A DNA stretch of 64,000 nt from Bog-756 sp963699345 (GTDB lineage Bacteria; Actinomycetota; Acidimicrobiia; Acidimicrobiales; RAAP-2), in the NCBI GenBank assembly GCA_963699345.1, contig CAVOTL010000005.1, positions 1,922,001-1,986,000 of the forward strand. Direction: 5' to 3'. A program made the translations under genes and the position numbers. Numbering within the stretch: position 1 is the first letter of the stretch; each line of letters starts with the position of its first letter. The notes beneath the pieces are model-generated. The model saw nothing but the letters and a program-made list of their open reading frames with translations. It was not told where the DNA came from and made no database searches. Below are positions 1 to 8,469 of this stretch, in pieces.

Positions 1-2
1 CC

Positions 3-449
3 GCCACCGCGGCCGGGCACGGCATCCAGATGGTGACGGTGTGGCACGATCTCGCCCAGATCACGGCCCGCTACGGGCCCCGGGCGACGACGGTGGTCAA
101 CAACCACCGGGCCAAGCTCTTCCTGTCGGGGATCTCCGACCCGACCACCCTCGACTACGCCAGCCACCTGGTGGGTGACGAGGAACGCCACCTCCCGGCC
201 ACCACGTCGGGAGGGCGGTCGGGGACCAGCACCACCCACTCACCCACGCAGCGCCGCCTGGCTCCTCCTGACGCCCTCCGTCGCACGCCACCCGGCGGGG
301 CGGTCCTCGTCTACGCGCACCTCGCGCCGGCCCGGCTCACCCTGCGGACGTGGTTCGACGATCCGTGGCTCGCCGCCCGTGCCGCCCGCGCCGCCCGTGA
401 CGCCGGTGCCGCCGGTGACGCCGGGGGCCTCGCCGACGGGTCGCCCTGA
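3..449 (+). CDS. TraG/VirD4-like conjugative coupling protein, C-terminal fragment
   Basis: The reading frame is open from the first complete codon of the window to a TGA at 447-449, so only the last 148 residues are visible. The segment AGHGIQMVTVWHDLAQITAR, followed by a NNHRAKLFLSG-like stretch and LVGDEE, matches the C-terminal TraM-recognition part of the TraG/TraD/VirD4 ATPases of actinobacteria. These proteins feed DNA into type IV secretion channels. The Walker motifs would lie upstream, outside the window. The tail (LVYAHLAPARLTLRTWFDDP) also fits the family end, so the gene looks complete at its 3' side. No other conjugation gene follows; the next gene is on the opposite strand. It is either the edge of an integrated element or a chromosomal orphan. 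Confidence 0.75.
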   Translation, partial: ATAAGHGIQMVTVWHDLAQITARYGPRATTVVNNHRAKLFLSGISDPTTLDYASHLVGDEERHLPATTSGGRSGTSTTHSPTQRRLAPPDALRRTPPGGAVLVYAHLAPARLTLRTWFDDPWLAARAARAARDAGAAGDAGGLADGSP

Positions 450-484
450 CCCGCGTGCCCGACGGAGGGTGCCGGGCGGCTCCT

Positions 485-1327
485 TCAGTGCAGCCAGTCC
501 GAGGTCATCCCCACCACGGCCGAGCCGTCGTGGTCGCTCAGCTTGTAGCCACAGAACGTCTTGGCCCAGTGCGACGTCTGGTGGCGGAAGGCGGCCGACT
601 CGGTGACCATGGCCGTCAGGATCACGTCGGCCACGTCGTCGGCGGTCTGGACGGCCTGGGGATCGCCGAACTCCGCCATGACGTGGGCGAGGTAGCCCTT
701 CATCGCCGGCGTGTAGTCGCCGCCCTCGGCGAACAGCCGGTCGACGTCCGCCCCGACGTTGTTCACGAACTCGGTGGCCACCGGTCCGGGCTCGATCACC
801 GACACGTGGACACCCACGGAGGCGGCCACCGGGGCCAGGCTCTCCATGAAGCCCTCGACGGCGAACTTGGCCGCGCAGTAGGCCTCGTTGAAGGGCTGGC
901 CCACCACGCCGCCCACGCTGGTCACCGTGACCACGCGACCCCCGGAGGCCCGCAGATGGGGCATGGCCGCTCTGGTGCACGCCACCACCCCGAAGAAGTT
1001 GACCTCCATGATCGAGCGCATCTCCTCCATCGAGACCTGTTCGATGGTGCCCACGAAGCCCCGTCCGGCGTTGTTGACCAGGACGTCGAGTGACCCGTGG
1101 TCGGCCACCACGGCCTCGATGCAACCGTCGACGGCGGCCTCGTCCACCACGTCGAGGGGGCGGATGTCGAGGGTGACCCCGGCCGCTTCCGCCGCGGCCC
1201 GCAGCGGCCCGTCCTTCGCCGGGTCCCGCAGGGTCGCCACCACGGTGAAACCGTGGCTGGCGGCGGCGACGGCCGACGAGAGGCCGATGCCGGTGGACGT
1301 TCCGGTGATCAGTGCGACTGGCGACAT
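485..1327 (-). CDS. SDR family NAD(P)-dependent oxidoreductase
   Basis: A 280-residue classical short-chain dehydrogenase/reductase. The cofactor motif TGTSTGIG lies at residues 8-15, NNAG at 85-88, the catalytic Ser at about 137 and Tyr150-x3-Lys154 (YCAAK). Length and motif order fit a Rossmann-fold alcohol/ketone oxidoreductase. The substrate cannot be read from sequence. The arginine in ATLRDP after the second strand would fit NADP(H), but this is weak. It is convergent with the coupling-protein fragment and 103 bp downstream, in its own direction, of the DUF1810 gene. The start ATG at 1327 is the only reasonable one before the glycine motif. Confidence 0.9.
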   Translation of the reverse strand: MSPVALITGTSTGIGLSSAVAAASHGFTVVATLRDPAKDGPLRAAAEAAGVTLDIRPLDVVDEAAVDGCIEAVVADHGSLDVLVNNAGRGFVGTIEQVSMEEMRSIMEVNFFGVVACTRAAMPHLRASGGRVVTVTSVGGVVGQPFNEAYCAAKFAVEGFMESLAPVAASVGVHVSVIEPGPVATEFVNNVGADVDRLFAEGGDYTPAMKGYLAHVMAEFGDPQAVQTADDVADVILTAMVTESAAFRHQTSHWAKTFCGYKLSDHDGSAVVGMTSDWLH

Positions 1328-1430
1328 GGTGTGGGGCCCTTTCCCTCGGATCCCCTCAGCCTAGGGAAGGCGCAGCCGGGCGGTAGGGCCGAATTGCCGG
1401 TTGACCGGGAGCCGCCGTTCGACGTCGTCC

Positions 1431-1886
1431 CTACCGGTCCGGGCCGAGCCGGTCGAGGGTGAGGGGGTCGGGGACCCCGTCGAAGAACCGGTCGAGGACC
1501 TGGAGGAACCGGTTCTCGTGCGGGGTGGCGCGGGCGAAGAGGGTCATCGACGACCGCAGCTTCATGGCGTCCACCGCGCCGAGCAGCGCCACGGCGTCGT
1601 CCCGACCGTTCCCGAGGACGGCGTCGGTGGCCTGTCGCAGCCGCGCCCCCAGTACCGGATGGGCCAGGTAGGTGGCAGCCTCGTCGACGCCGTCGAGTCC
1701 GAAGTGGTCGGCGGTCGGGCTCGAGCCGAGACCCCGGAGCTGGGGGAAGACGAACCACATCCAGTGCGACCGCTTGGCCCCCGCCGCCAGCTCGGTGACG
1801 GCCCGGTCGAACGTCCCGCCCTCGTCCTGGGCGTCGAGGAAGCGCCGGGCGTCGAAGGGCGCTCGGGGGTCAGAGCGAGGCGGCAC
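1431..1886 (-). CDS. DUF1810 family protein
   Basis: A 151-residue protein whose core (KRSHWMWFVFPQLRGLG near residues 38-54, then YLAHPVLGARLRQATDAVL) is diagnostic of the DUF1810 family. These are small alpha-helical cytoplasmic proteins of unknown biochemical role. The GTG start at 1886 lies inside the end of the upstream LLM oxidoreductase gene (17-bp overlap), so the two are probably co-transcribed. A start a few codons downstream cannot be excluded, but the family domain begins at about residue 11 (FDARRFLDAQ). Confidence 0.85.
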   Translation of the reverse strand: MPPRSDPRAPFDARRFLDAQDEGGTFDRAVTELAAGAKRSHWMWFVFPQLRGLGSSPTADHFGLDGVDEAATYLAHPVLGARLRQATDAVLGNGRDDAVALLGAVDAMKLRSSMTLFARATPHENRFLQVLDRFFDGVPDPLTLDRLGPDR

Positions 1887-2742
1887 GTTCCTGGACCGGG
1901 GCCAGCCCGTCGAGCTGGGCGCGCACGGAGTCCTCGTCCATGGGGAGGAGGAGGGCGGCGACGGCGTCGGCCCCCGCTTCGGCGTACCGGGCGGCGATGT
2001 CGGCGTCCAGCGGCTGGAAGTAGGGACAGACGGTGATGGTCACGTCCGAACGTCGGCGACCCCGCTCGGCGAGGTGGCCGTCGAGGGCGGCCAGCGGCTC
2101 GGCGAGTTCGTCGGGGGCACGGTTGAAGGTGTGCCATCCGTGACCGGCCCGGGCCACCCGGCGCAGGGCGGCGTCCGACTCGCCGCCGATGTGGACGGGG
2201 ACCGGCGACTGGACCGGCTTCGGGAACATCTGGCACGGGTTCAACGAGTAGAACTCGCCCTCGTAGGACGAGGTCTCGTCGGTCCAGAGGGTGGTGAGCA
2301 CCTCCAGGTACTCGTCGGTGCGCCGGCCCCGCCGGGGCCAGGGCACGTCGACCGCCCGGAACTCCTCCTCCAGCCAACCGACCCCGACGCCGAGGTCGAC
2401 ACGGCCATCGGACAGCCAGTCCAGGGTGGCTACCTGTTTGGCGGTGTAGACGGGGTTGCGCTGGGGCAGCAGCACCATGGCCGTCCCGAGGCGGACGGTC
2501 GTGGTGTGGGCGGCGAGGAAGGACAGCGTGTCGAGCGGCTCGAGCAGGCCCGATCCCGGCGGGGCCGGGATCCGGCCGTCGTCGGCGTAGGGGTAGGACG
2601 ACGCGTACTCCTCGAACAGCACGACGTGCTCGCCCACCCAGATGGCCGAGAAGCCGCGCTCCTCGGCCTCCCGCCCGATGCAGGCGAGCAGCTCGGGAGT
2701 GCAGATCGGCGTGGCGGTGGGGACCCAGAGTTCGACGCGCAT
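1870..2742 (-). CDS. LLM class F420-dependent oxidoreductase
   Basis: A 290-residue luciferase-like (LLM) TIM-barrel oxidoreductase. Visible family features are the N-terminal TPELLACIGREAEERGF helix, VGEHVV near residue 38, the segment around VRLGTAMVLLPQRNP, and SDGRVDLGVGVGWLEEEF, which is typical of the F420-dependent TIGR03619-like group. It probably uses F420 or FMN to reduce or oxidise a small organic substrate; the substrate is unknown. The ATG at 2742 is followed directly by the first beta strand (MRVELWVP). The DUF1810 gene overlaps its 3' end and an amidase gene lies 69 bp upstream in the same direction. Confidence 0.88.
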   Translation of the reverse strand: MRVELWVPTATPICTPELLACIGREAEERGFSAIWVGEHVVLFEEYASSYPYADDGRIPAPPGSGLLEPLDTLSFLAAHTTTVRLGTAMVLLPQRNPVYTAKQVATLDWLSDGRVDLGVGVGWLEEEFRAVDVPWPRRGRRTDEYLEVLTTLWTDETSSYEGEFYSLNPCQMFPKPVQSPVPVHIGGESDAALRRVARAGHGWHTFNRAPDELAEPLAALDGHLAERGRRRSDVTITVCPYFQPLDADIAARYAEAGADAVAALLLPMDEDSVRAQLDGLAPVQERAASL

Positions 2743-2811
2743 GGAACAGGTTCTACCCGATCCGGCGCAGTGGGGCCGGTGCGGATCGTGGCCGTGGGGG
2801 ACCGGTCGGGG

Positions 2812-4221
2812 TCAGTCGCCGGACGAAGGCGCCACCCGCGGCCACGGGCGCTCCCGTTCGGCCAGCAGGGCCAGGTCCAACAGGAGCTGCTCCTCGTGGT
2901 GGCGGCCGATGATCTGGAGGCCGACCGGGGCGCCGTCGATCGTCCCGACCGGGACGGAGACGGCGGGGTGCCCCGACAGGTTGGCCGGGATCGTGAGCGC
3001 CCCGTTGTTGCCGATGGCCCGATCGAAGCCGTACGTGGTGATGAGGTCGACGTCGCCGACCGTCGTCGGCATCGGACCGGCGGCATCGAAGGCGACGTCC
3101 GGATTGGTGGCGGCGAAGACCACGTCGGCCTGCTCGAACAGGTCGGCCATCTGCTCGTTGAGGGCGACGCGGAAAGCGTCGGCCCGGCCGGCCGACTCCA
3201 GCGAGTAGTGGTGGCTGGCCAGGTTCATGCCGATCTGGATCTCGGGGGTGAGGTCGTCGTCGCACGCCGGGTAGCGGTCGCCCAGCTCTTCGACCAGCCC
3301 GACGAGATTGGAGAGCGCCCACTCGAGGCCGCCCTGGGGGAGCTCGACGACGACGTCGACGCGCTGCAGTCCGGCGTCGCGGATGAGGGCCTCGGCCGCC
3401 TCGGTGACCAGGGCGGCCACCCGGGGTTCGACGACGGCCGCCCCCAGGTCGACCGAGACGACGGCGCGTCGGCCGGCCAGGTCGAACGAGCCGAGTCCCG
3501 CCTCCCAACCCGAGACCGGCGGCAGGCTGAGGGTGTCCCGGGCGTCGAAGCCGTTGGTCACGTCGAACCACCGGGCCGTGTCCCGGACCGAACGGGCGAG
3601 GCACCCGAGCGTCACGGTGAGCGGGGGCTGGAGCGTCTGGGGGCCCCGGGGGATGCGGCCGTAGGTGGCCTTCAGCCCGAACAGCCCCGTGAACCCCGCC
3701 GGGATGCGGATCGACCCGCCCCCGTCACCGCCCGTGGCGATGGGGAGCAGCCCGCCGGCCACGGCGGCCGCGGACCCGCCCGAGGACCCGCCGGGAGTGC
3801 GGTCGGGATCCCAGGGATTCCGGGTCACGCCGTGCAGTTTGGTGGAGGTGCAGTTGACGCCGCCGAACTCCGACGCCGTCGTCTGGGCGGCGATCACGCC
3901 TCCGGCCGTCCGCAGCCGGGCCACGTGGGTCGAGTCGTAGGCCGACCGGCGGTCGGCGAAGACGAGTGACGCCTCGGTGAACGGCCAGCCCTCGACGTGC
4001 TCGAGCTCCTTGACCCCCATCGGCACGCCCCCGAAGGGGAGGGACACGTCGGCCGCCGCCGCCTCGCGTCGGGCGGCGTCGACGTCGAGGTGGCACACGG
4101 CGTTGAGGTCCGACGTCTCGATGGCCCGCAGCGAGGCGTCGAGGGCCTCCACCGGACTCAGGGTCCCGGCCCGGAAGGCGTCGACCAGGGAGCAGGCGTC
4201 CTCCAACCACGGTTCGGTCAT
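2812..4221 (-). CDS. Amidase signature family protein
   Basis: A 469-residue amidase. The Ser-cisSer-Lys triad can be placed: Lys71 in GVPMGVKELEHV, cis-Ser146 in the GGSSGGS loop (residues 144-150) and nucleophile Ser170 in GGDGGGSIRIPAG. The 24-residue spacing between the two serines is the usual family spacing. The family hydrolyses carboxamides or ureas, or acts as GatA; GatA is unlikely here because gatB/gatC are absent and the C-terminal half differs. No signal peptide is visible, so it is probably cytoplasmic. It heads a same-strand run with the LLM oxidoreductase and the DUF1810 gene. Confidence 0.9.
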   Translation of the reverse strand: MTEPWLEDACSLVDAFRAGTLSPVEALDASLRAIETSDLNAVCHLDVDAARREAAAADVSLPFGGVPMGVKELEHVEGWPFTEASLVFADRRSAYDSTHVARLRTAGGVIAAQTTASEFGGVNCTSTKLHGVTRNPWDPDRTPGGSSGGSAAAVAGGLLPIATGGDGGGSIRIPAGFTGLFGLKATYGRIPRGPQTLQPPLTVTLGCLARSVRDTARWFDVTNGFDARDTLSLPPVSGWEAGLGSFDLAGRRAVVSVDLGAAVVEPRVAALVTEAAEALIRDAGLQRVDVVVELPQGGLEWALSNLVGLVEELGDRYPACDDDLTPEIQIGMNLASHHYSLESAGRADAFRVALNEQMADLFEQADVVFAATNPDVAFDAAGPMPTTVGDVDLITTYGFDRAIGNNGALTIPANLSGHPAVSVPVGTIDGAPVGLQIIGRHHEEQLLLDLALLAERERPWPRVAPSSGD

Positions 4222-4282
4222 GGATCGAACCTACCCCGCGACGACGCTCACGGACGCGCCGCGGGTGACCGGGTACGGGTCC

Positions 4283-5275
4283 TCAGCGCTCCGAGTCGAG
4301 ACCGGCCATCGCCCGTTCGTCGTAGCGTCCGCCGGCCGCGGCCCCGGCGGGGACGGCGGCCTCGATGGCGGACAGCTGGGCTGGCGACAGCTCGAGGTCC
4401 ACCGCCCGGAGCACGCCGTCCAACTGCGCGGGCGTGCGGGCCCCGACGACCGGGACGATGTCGTCACCACGGCTGATCACCCAGGCCATCGCCACCTCGG
4501 CCACCCCGACCCCGACCGGCGCCGCCACCGCCCTGAGGGCGTCGACCAGAGCCAGGTTGGTGGCCAGGTTCTCCGGGGCGAAGCGGGGGGCGTGGGCCCG
4601 GAAGTCGGTCGGCGCCACGGACCGGTCGGGCGACCAGTTGCCCGACAGCAGGCCACGCGACAGGGCGCCGTAGGCGGTGACGGCGATCCCCAGTTCGCGG
4701 GTGGTCGCCAGGATCCTGTCCTCGAGACTGCGGGACAGCAATGAGTACTCGAGCTGCACGTCGGCCACCGGATGGACGGCGTGGGCCCGTCGGATGGTGT
4801 CGGCCCCGACCTCGGACAGGCCCAGGTGGCGCACCCAGCCGGCGTCGATGCACTCGGCGATGGCCCCCACCGTCTCCTCGATGGGTACGGACGGATCGAG
4901 CCGGGCCGGCCGGTAGACGTCGATGTGGTCGGTCCCGAGGCGCACCAGGCTGTAGGCCAGGAAGTTCTTGACGGCCTCCGGGCGTCCGTCGAAGCCCAGG
5001 AACCCGCCGGCGGGTGAGCGCATCCCGCCGAACTTGACCGACAGCACGACCCCGTCGCGGTGGCGGCCGCGCAGGGCGTCGGCCACCAACAGCTCGTTGT
5101 GGCCCATGGCGTAGAAGTCACCCGTGTCCAGCAGGGTGATGCCGGCATCGAGGGCGGCGTGGATCGTGGCGATCGCCTCGTCACGGTCGGTCGGTCCGTA
5201 GGCCCCGGACATTCCCATGCAACCCAGCCCCACCATCGAGACCGGCCCGGCGACTCCCAGGATGCGCTGTTCCAT
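4283..5275 (-). CDS. Aldo/keto reductase
   Basis: A 330-residue (alpha/beta)8 aldo/keto reductase related to the AKR11/13 (YajO/tas-like) group. Asp50 and Tyr55 sit in LLDTGDFYAMGHNE and Lys81 in LSVKFG, giving the catalytic Asp-Tyr-Lys. The C-terminal NADPH-binding segment (VVGARTPAQLDGVLRAVDLEL) is typical. I chose the ATG at 5275 because it is preceded by GGGGAGGAA about 5 bases upstream and begins at the first barrel strand. A longer frame to 5434 would overlap the divergent ROK gene. The promoter region is shared with that gene (5276-5364). Confidence 0.9.
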   Translation of the reverse strand: MEQRILGVAGPVSMVGLGCMGMSGAYGPTDRDEAIATIHAALDAGITLLDTGDFYAMGHNELLVADALRGRHRDGVVLSVKFGGMRSPAGGFLGFDGRPEAVKNFLAYSLVRLGTDHIDVYRPARLDPSVPIEETVGAIAECIDAGWVRHLGLSEVGADTIRRAHAVHPVADVQLEYSLLSRSLEDRILATTRELGIAVTAYGALSRGLLSGNWSPDRSVAPTDFRAHAPRFAPENLATNLALVDALRAVAAPVGVGVAEVAMAWVISRGDDIVPVVGARTPAQLDGVLRAVDLELSPAQLSAIEAAVPAGAAAGGRYDERAMAGLDSER

Positions 5276-5364
5276 GTCGTTCCTCCCCGACGGGCGGCGG
5301 CCGATCCGGTCGCCCCACGGCGAACCTACCGGTGGAGCGCCGCCATCGCGTTTAGCGTGAGGGC

Positions 5365-6216
5365 ATGACCTCCACCGACAGTGGCGCCGACCGCGCCGGC
5401 CCCCACTCCGTTCCCGAGGTCGACGAGGCGGCACCCGTCGACCGGCCCGATCCCGAGCACCCCTTCACCCTGGCCGTCGACATCGGCGGCACCGGCCTCA
5501 AGGCCTCGGTCCTCGACGCCAACGGCGCGATGGTGGCCGATCGCGTCAAGATCCCCACCCCCTATCCGCTGCCCCCCGACAAGCTGGTGGCCTCGTTGCA
5601 GCGCCTGGTCGCCCCGCTGCCGACGGCCGAGCGGGCGGCGTGCGGCTTTCCGGGCATGGTGAGGGGTGGCGTGGTCCTGTCGGCGCCCCACTTCGTGAAC
5701 GAGGCCGGACCGGGTTCGGACGTGGACCACCACCTGGTCAAGCTGTGGCAACGGTTCGACCTGGCCGCCGCGCTGACCGAGGCGTTCGGCATCCCCACCA
5801 AGGCGGCCAACGACGCCGACATCCAGGGGGCGGCGGTGGTGGAGGGCACCGGCCTCGAACTGGTCATCACGTTGGGCACGGGATTCGGTACCGGGCTGTT
5901 CTACGACGGCGAGCTCCTTCCCCACCTCGAGATCGCCCATCAGCCGTTCCGCAAGGGCGAGACGTACGACGAGCAGCTGGGCGAGGCCACCCGCAAGGAG
6001 ATCGGTGAGACCCGTTGGAACAAACGGGTGATGAAGGCCATCGACCACATGCGCTCCCTCACCCTCTTCGACCACCTCTACATCGGTGGTGGCAACTCGC
6101 GGCGGGTGCTGCGCCGTCACCTGCCCGACGACGTCACGGTGGTCGACAACACGGCCGGCATCCTGGGCGGCATCCGGCTGTGGGTGCCGAAGCGGGCGGC
6201 CGGGCACCAGGACTGA
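5365..6216 (+). CDS. ROK family kinase, polyphosphate-glucokinase-like
   Basis: A 283-residue sugar kinase. About 35 N-terminal residues precede LAVDIGGTGLKASVLD, the phosphate-1 loop of the ASKHA/ROK fold. The central GFPGMV, NDADIQGAAV and LGTGFGTGLFYDGELLPHLE blocks and the C-terminal YIGGGNSRRV match actinobacterial polyphosphate glucokinases (PpgK), which phosphorylate glucose with polyphosphate or ATP. The typical ROK zinc motif CxCGxxGCxE is absent, as in PpgK. It is transcribed towards a CHAD-domain gene, whose family binds polyphosphate, which fits a polyphosphate role. ATP-only glucokinase activity remains possible. Confidence 0.8.
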   Translation: MTSTDSGADRAGPHSVPEVDEAAPVDRPDPEHPFTLAVDIGGTGLKASVLDANGAMVADRVKIPTPYPLPPDKLVASLQRLVAPLPTAERAACGFPGMVRGGVVLSAPHFVNEAGPGSDVDHHLVKLWQRFDLAAALTEAFGIPTKAANDADIQGAAVVEGTGLELVITLGTGFGTGLFYDGELLPHLEIAHQPFRKGETYDEQLGEATRKEIGETRWNKRVMKAIDHMRSLTLFDHLYIGGGNSRRVLRRHLPDDVTVVDNTAGILGGIRLWVPKRAAGHQD

Positions 6217-6234
6217 AGCACGGGGTCGGGCCAG

Positions 6235-6249
6235 GGGTCGCGACGACCC
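6235..6249. terminator. Candidate bidirectional hairpin between convergent genes
   Basis: GGGTCG-CGA-CGACCC forms a 6-bp stem with a 3-base loop in the 39-bp gap between the convergent ROK kinase and CHAD genes. There is no U tract, as is common in high-GC actinobacteria. Confidence 0.35.
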
Positions 6250-6255
6250 GGCCGG

Positions 6256-7317
6256 TCAACCCTGCCAGCGCCGCCAGCGTCGCTCGACCACCTTCAGGTC
6301 CTTCTTCCAGTCCTGGCGGATCTCCCCGGCGTACTCGCGCTGCAGAGCCGCCAGTCGCTCGGCGGCGTCGGCCAGATCGGGCTGGTCGACGGCCAGAGCC
6401 TCGAGCCACCCGATCGAGAAGATCATGTCGTGCAGGTCCCCGAGCTTGCTCTGGAGCCGCTCGGCCGCGCGCGCCGTCTTGCGGGCCGGCGCACCCGCCA
6501 CCAACGCCACCGTCTCGCAGCCGTAGCGGAGGTCCTTGAGCCGGATCCTCAGCCGGTGGAGATGGAGGTCGCTCGGGTCCTTGCGGGCCGTACGGGCCAC
6601 ACCCCGCACGTCGCGCCAGGACCGGTGGAGCATGGCCGGCAGGATCTCGGAGGCGGGTTTCGCCGCCTTGGCCTTGAACGCCGGTCCCTCCCACAGGATC
6701 CCCATCTGCTCGGTCAGGTGGAACCGGCGGGGACCGGCCCGGTCGATGCCGATCTGCTGCTCGACGGCCCGTCGCCGCCAGTCGACGACGGCCGCCAGGC
6801 GGGCCACCTCGCGGGCGTCCAGCACCTCGGGGCCGCGCGCGGCGACCACGTCGGCCAGCACGTCGAGGTCGCGCGAGCGCCCCAGCTCGTTGCCGTACCA
6901 GGCGAGCTCGGCGCGCAGGGAGGTGCCCCAGGACGGGTCGAGCAGCAGACGGAAGGTCCGGACGTTGGAACGGATCCGCCGCATGGCCACCCGGCTCTGG
7001 TGGACCCGTTCGACGGGATCGGACCGGCGCTCGGTGCCCTTGAGGGCGTCGACCGCCGACTGCGCCCACAGCGGACGGGTCCCCAGGGCGAGGTGGAGCG
7101 CGTCGACCGTGTCGCTGCGTCGGCGCTCGTCGTCGAGGTCGTCGCCCATGTCGTTGAGCAGGAAGGTGCGGGCCGCCATGGCCAGCACCCGGTGGAGGAC
7201 CATCCCCGCGGAGGGGTCGGGGAAGAGGTCGTCGGCGGCCGCGTCCACTCCCACGGGCGCGTCCCCTCCCAGGTCCTTCCCCTCGTCGACGTGGTCCTCG
7301 AACGGATCGGCTGTCAC
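6256..7317 (-). CDS. CHAD domain-containing protein
   Basis: A 353-residue all-helical protein. The N-terminal CHAD signature VHQSRVAMRRIRSNVRTFR and the C-terminal repeat LHLHRLRIRLKDLRYGCE carry the conserved histidines and the basic ladder of the family. CHAD domains bind inorganic polyphosphate and often target proteins to polyP granules. The start is the GTG at 7317, preceded by GGAGGACACC (SD spacing about 5). A longer frame runs upstream but overlaps the divergent quinone oxidoreductase gene without a ribosome site. No CYTH triphosphatase domain is fused. Its convergent neighbour is a PpgK-like kinase, so both may belong to polyphosphate metabolism. Confidence 0.85.
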   Translation of the reverse strand: MTADPFEDHVDEGKDLGGDAPVGVDAAADDLFPDPSAGMVLHRVLAMAARTFLLNDMGDDLDDERRRSDTVDALHLALGTRPLWAQSAVDALKGTERRSDPVERVHQSRVAMRRIRSNVRTFRLLLDPSWGTSLRAELAWYGNELGRSRDLDVLADVVAARGPEVLDAREVARLAAVVDWRRRAVEQQIGIDRAGPRRFHLTEQMGILWEGPAFKAKAAKPASEILPAMLHRSWRDVRGVARTARKDPSDLHLHRLRIRLKDLRYGCETVALVAGAPARKTARAAERLQSKLGDLHDMIFSIGWLEALAVDQPDLADAAERLAALQREYAGEIRQDWKKDLKVVERRWRRWQG

Positions 7318-7461
7318 GGTGTCCTCCGGGGCCAGCCTACGGGGGGCGCACCGAGGGTGTCGGGGCACGGGACGTCGGACACGGCCCCCCGGGCCCCCGG
7401 GGTCGGTCGGGGGGCGCCCGCCCCGGGCTCCGGCGCCGGGCACGGCCGGTACCCTTGGGCC

Positions 7462-8409
7462 ATGCGCGCGGTCACCATCGTCGACGGGGAGCTCCACTGG
7501 TCCGAGCATCCCGATCCCACCCCCGGACCGGGCGAGGTGGTGGTGGCCGTGACGGCGGCCGGGCTGAACGGGGCCGACATGCTCCAGCGGCGGGGCCACT
7601 ACCCGGCACCGCCCGGTTGGCCGCAGGACATCCCGGGCATGGAGTTCGCGGGCACCGTCCTGTCGACCGGTGCCGGGGCCCACCGCTTCGCACCGGGGGA
7701 CCGGGTCATGGGGATCTGCGGGGGCGGAGGCCAGGCCGAGCAGGTGGCGGTGCCCGAGTCGACGCTGCTGACCGTGCCCGAGGGGTGCGACCTGGTGGCG
7801 TGCGGTGGGTTCCCCGAGGTGTTCTCCACCGCCCAGGACGCGCTGTTCACCCAGGCCGAACTCGACGAGGACGACACCGTGCTGATCTCGGGGGCGGCCG
7901 GTGGGGTGGGAACGGCCGCCGTGCAGTTGGCCGCGGTGGCCGGCGCCCACGTGGTGGCCACCGTGCGCAATCCCGACCACCACGACGCCGTCCGTGCCCT
8001 CGGCGCCCACGAGGTGATCCGGCCCGACGAGATCGGGGCCGGTGGACCCTACGACGTCTCCCTCGAGCTGGTCGGGGCGCCGGGGGTCGAGGCCGTGCTC
8101 GCCCACCTGGCCCCGGGCGCCCGCGTCGTGGTCATCGGGGTCGGGGCGGGGGCCAAGGCCGAGATCAACCTGCTGGCCCTGATGGGGGCCCGGGCCCGCA
8201 TCGGCGGGTCCACCCTGCGGGCCCGGTCGGTCGAGGAGAAGGCCGAGGTCGCCTGGCTGGTGGAGAGCCGGGCGGTCCACCTGCTGGGCACCGGCGCGGT
8301 CCGGGTCCCGGTGGCCGCCACCTATCCCATGTCCGAGGCCACCGCCGCCTACGACGCCTTCACGGCCGGGGGGAAGTGCGGCAAGATCATCCTGGTCAAC
8401 GAGGTGTGA
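7462..8409 (+). CDS. Zinc-independent quinone oxidoreductase / NADPH:quinone reductase
   Basis: A 315-residue medium-chain dehydrogenase of the quinone oxidoreductase group. It has the GroES-like N-terminus (AAGLNGADMLQRRGHYPAPPG), the dinucleotide loop SGAAGGVGTAAVQLA and the terminal GGKCGKIILVNEV that resembles human PIG3/TP53I3-type enzymes. Zinc-ligand cysteines are absent. It probably reduces quinones or enones with NADPH. It starts at ATG 7462, 144 bp from the divergent CHAD gene, and is convergent with the thiolase gene. Confidence 0.9.
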   Translation: MRAVTIVDGELHWSEHPDPTPGPGEVVVAVTAAGLNGADMLQRRGHYPAPPGWPQDIPGMEFAGTVLSTGAGAHRFAPGDRVMGICGGGGQAEQVAVPESTLLTVPEGCDLVACGGFPEVFSTAQDALFTQAELDEDDTVLISGAAGGVGTAAVQLAAVAGAHVVATVRNPDHHDAVRALGAHEVIRPDEIGAGGPYDVSLELVGAPGVEAVLAHLAPGARVVVIGVGAGAKAEINLLALMGARARIGGSTLRARSVEEKAEVAWLVESRAVHLLGTGAVRVPVAATYPMSEATAAYDAFTAGGKCGKIILVNEV

Positions 8410-8469
8410 TCGACGGCACCGGCGACCACTGACGTGGCCGGATCGTGAGTCGGGAAGCGGACGCCGTCG

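Noticed and set aside
1672..3969. A 765-codon plus-strand frame opposite the LLM oxidoreductase and amidase genes.
   Set aside because: The minus-strand genes have catalytic motifs and start sites; the plus-strand product is Gly/Arg/Asp-rich low-complexity typical of antisense to high-GC genes.
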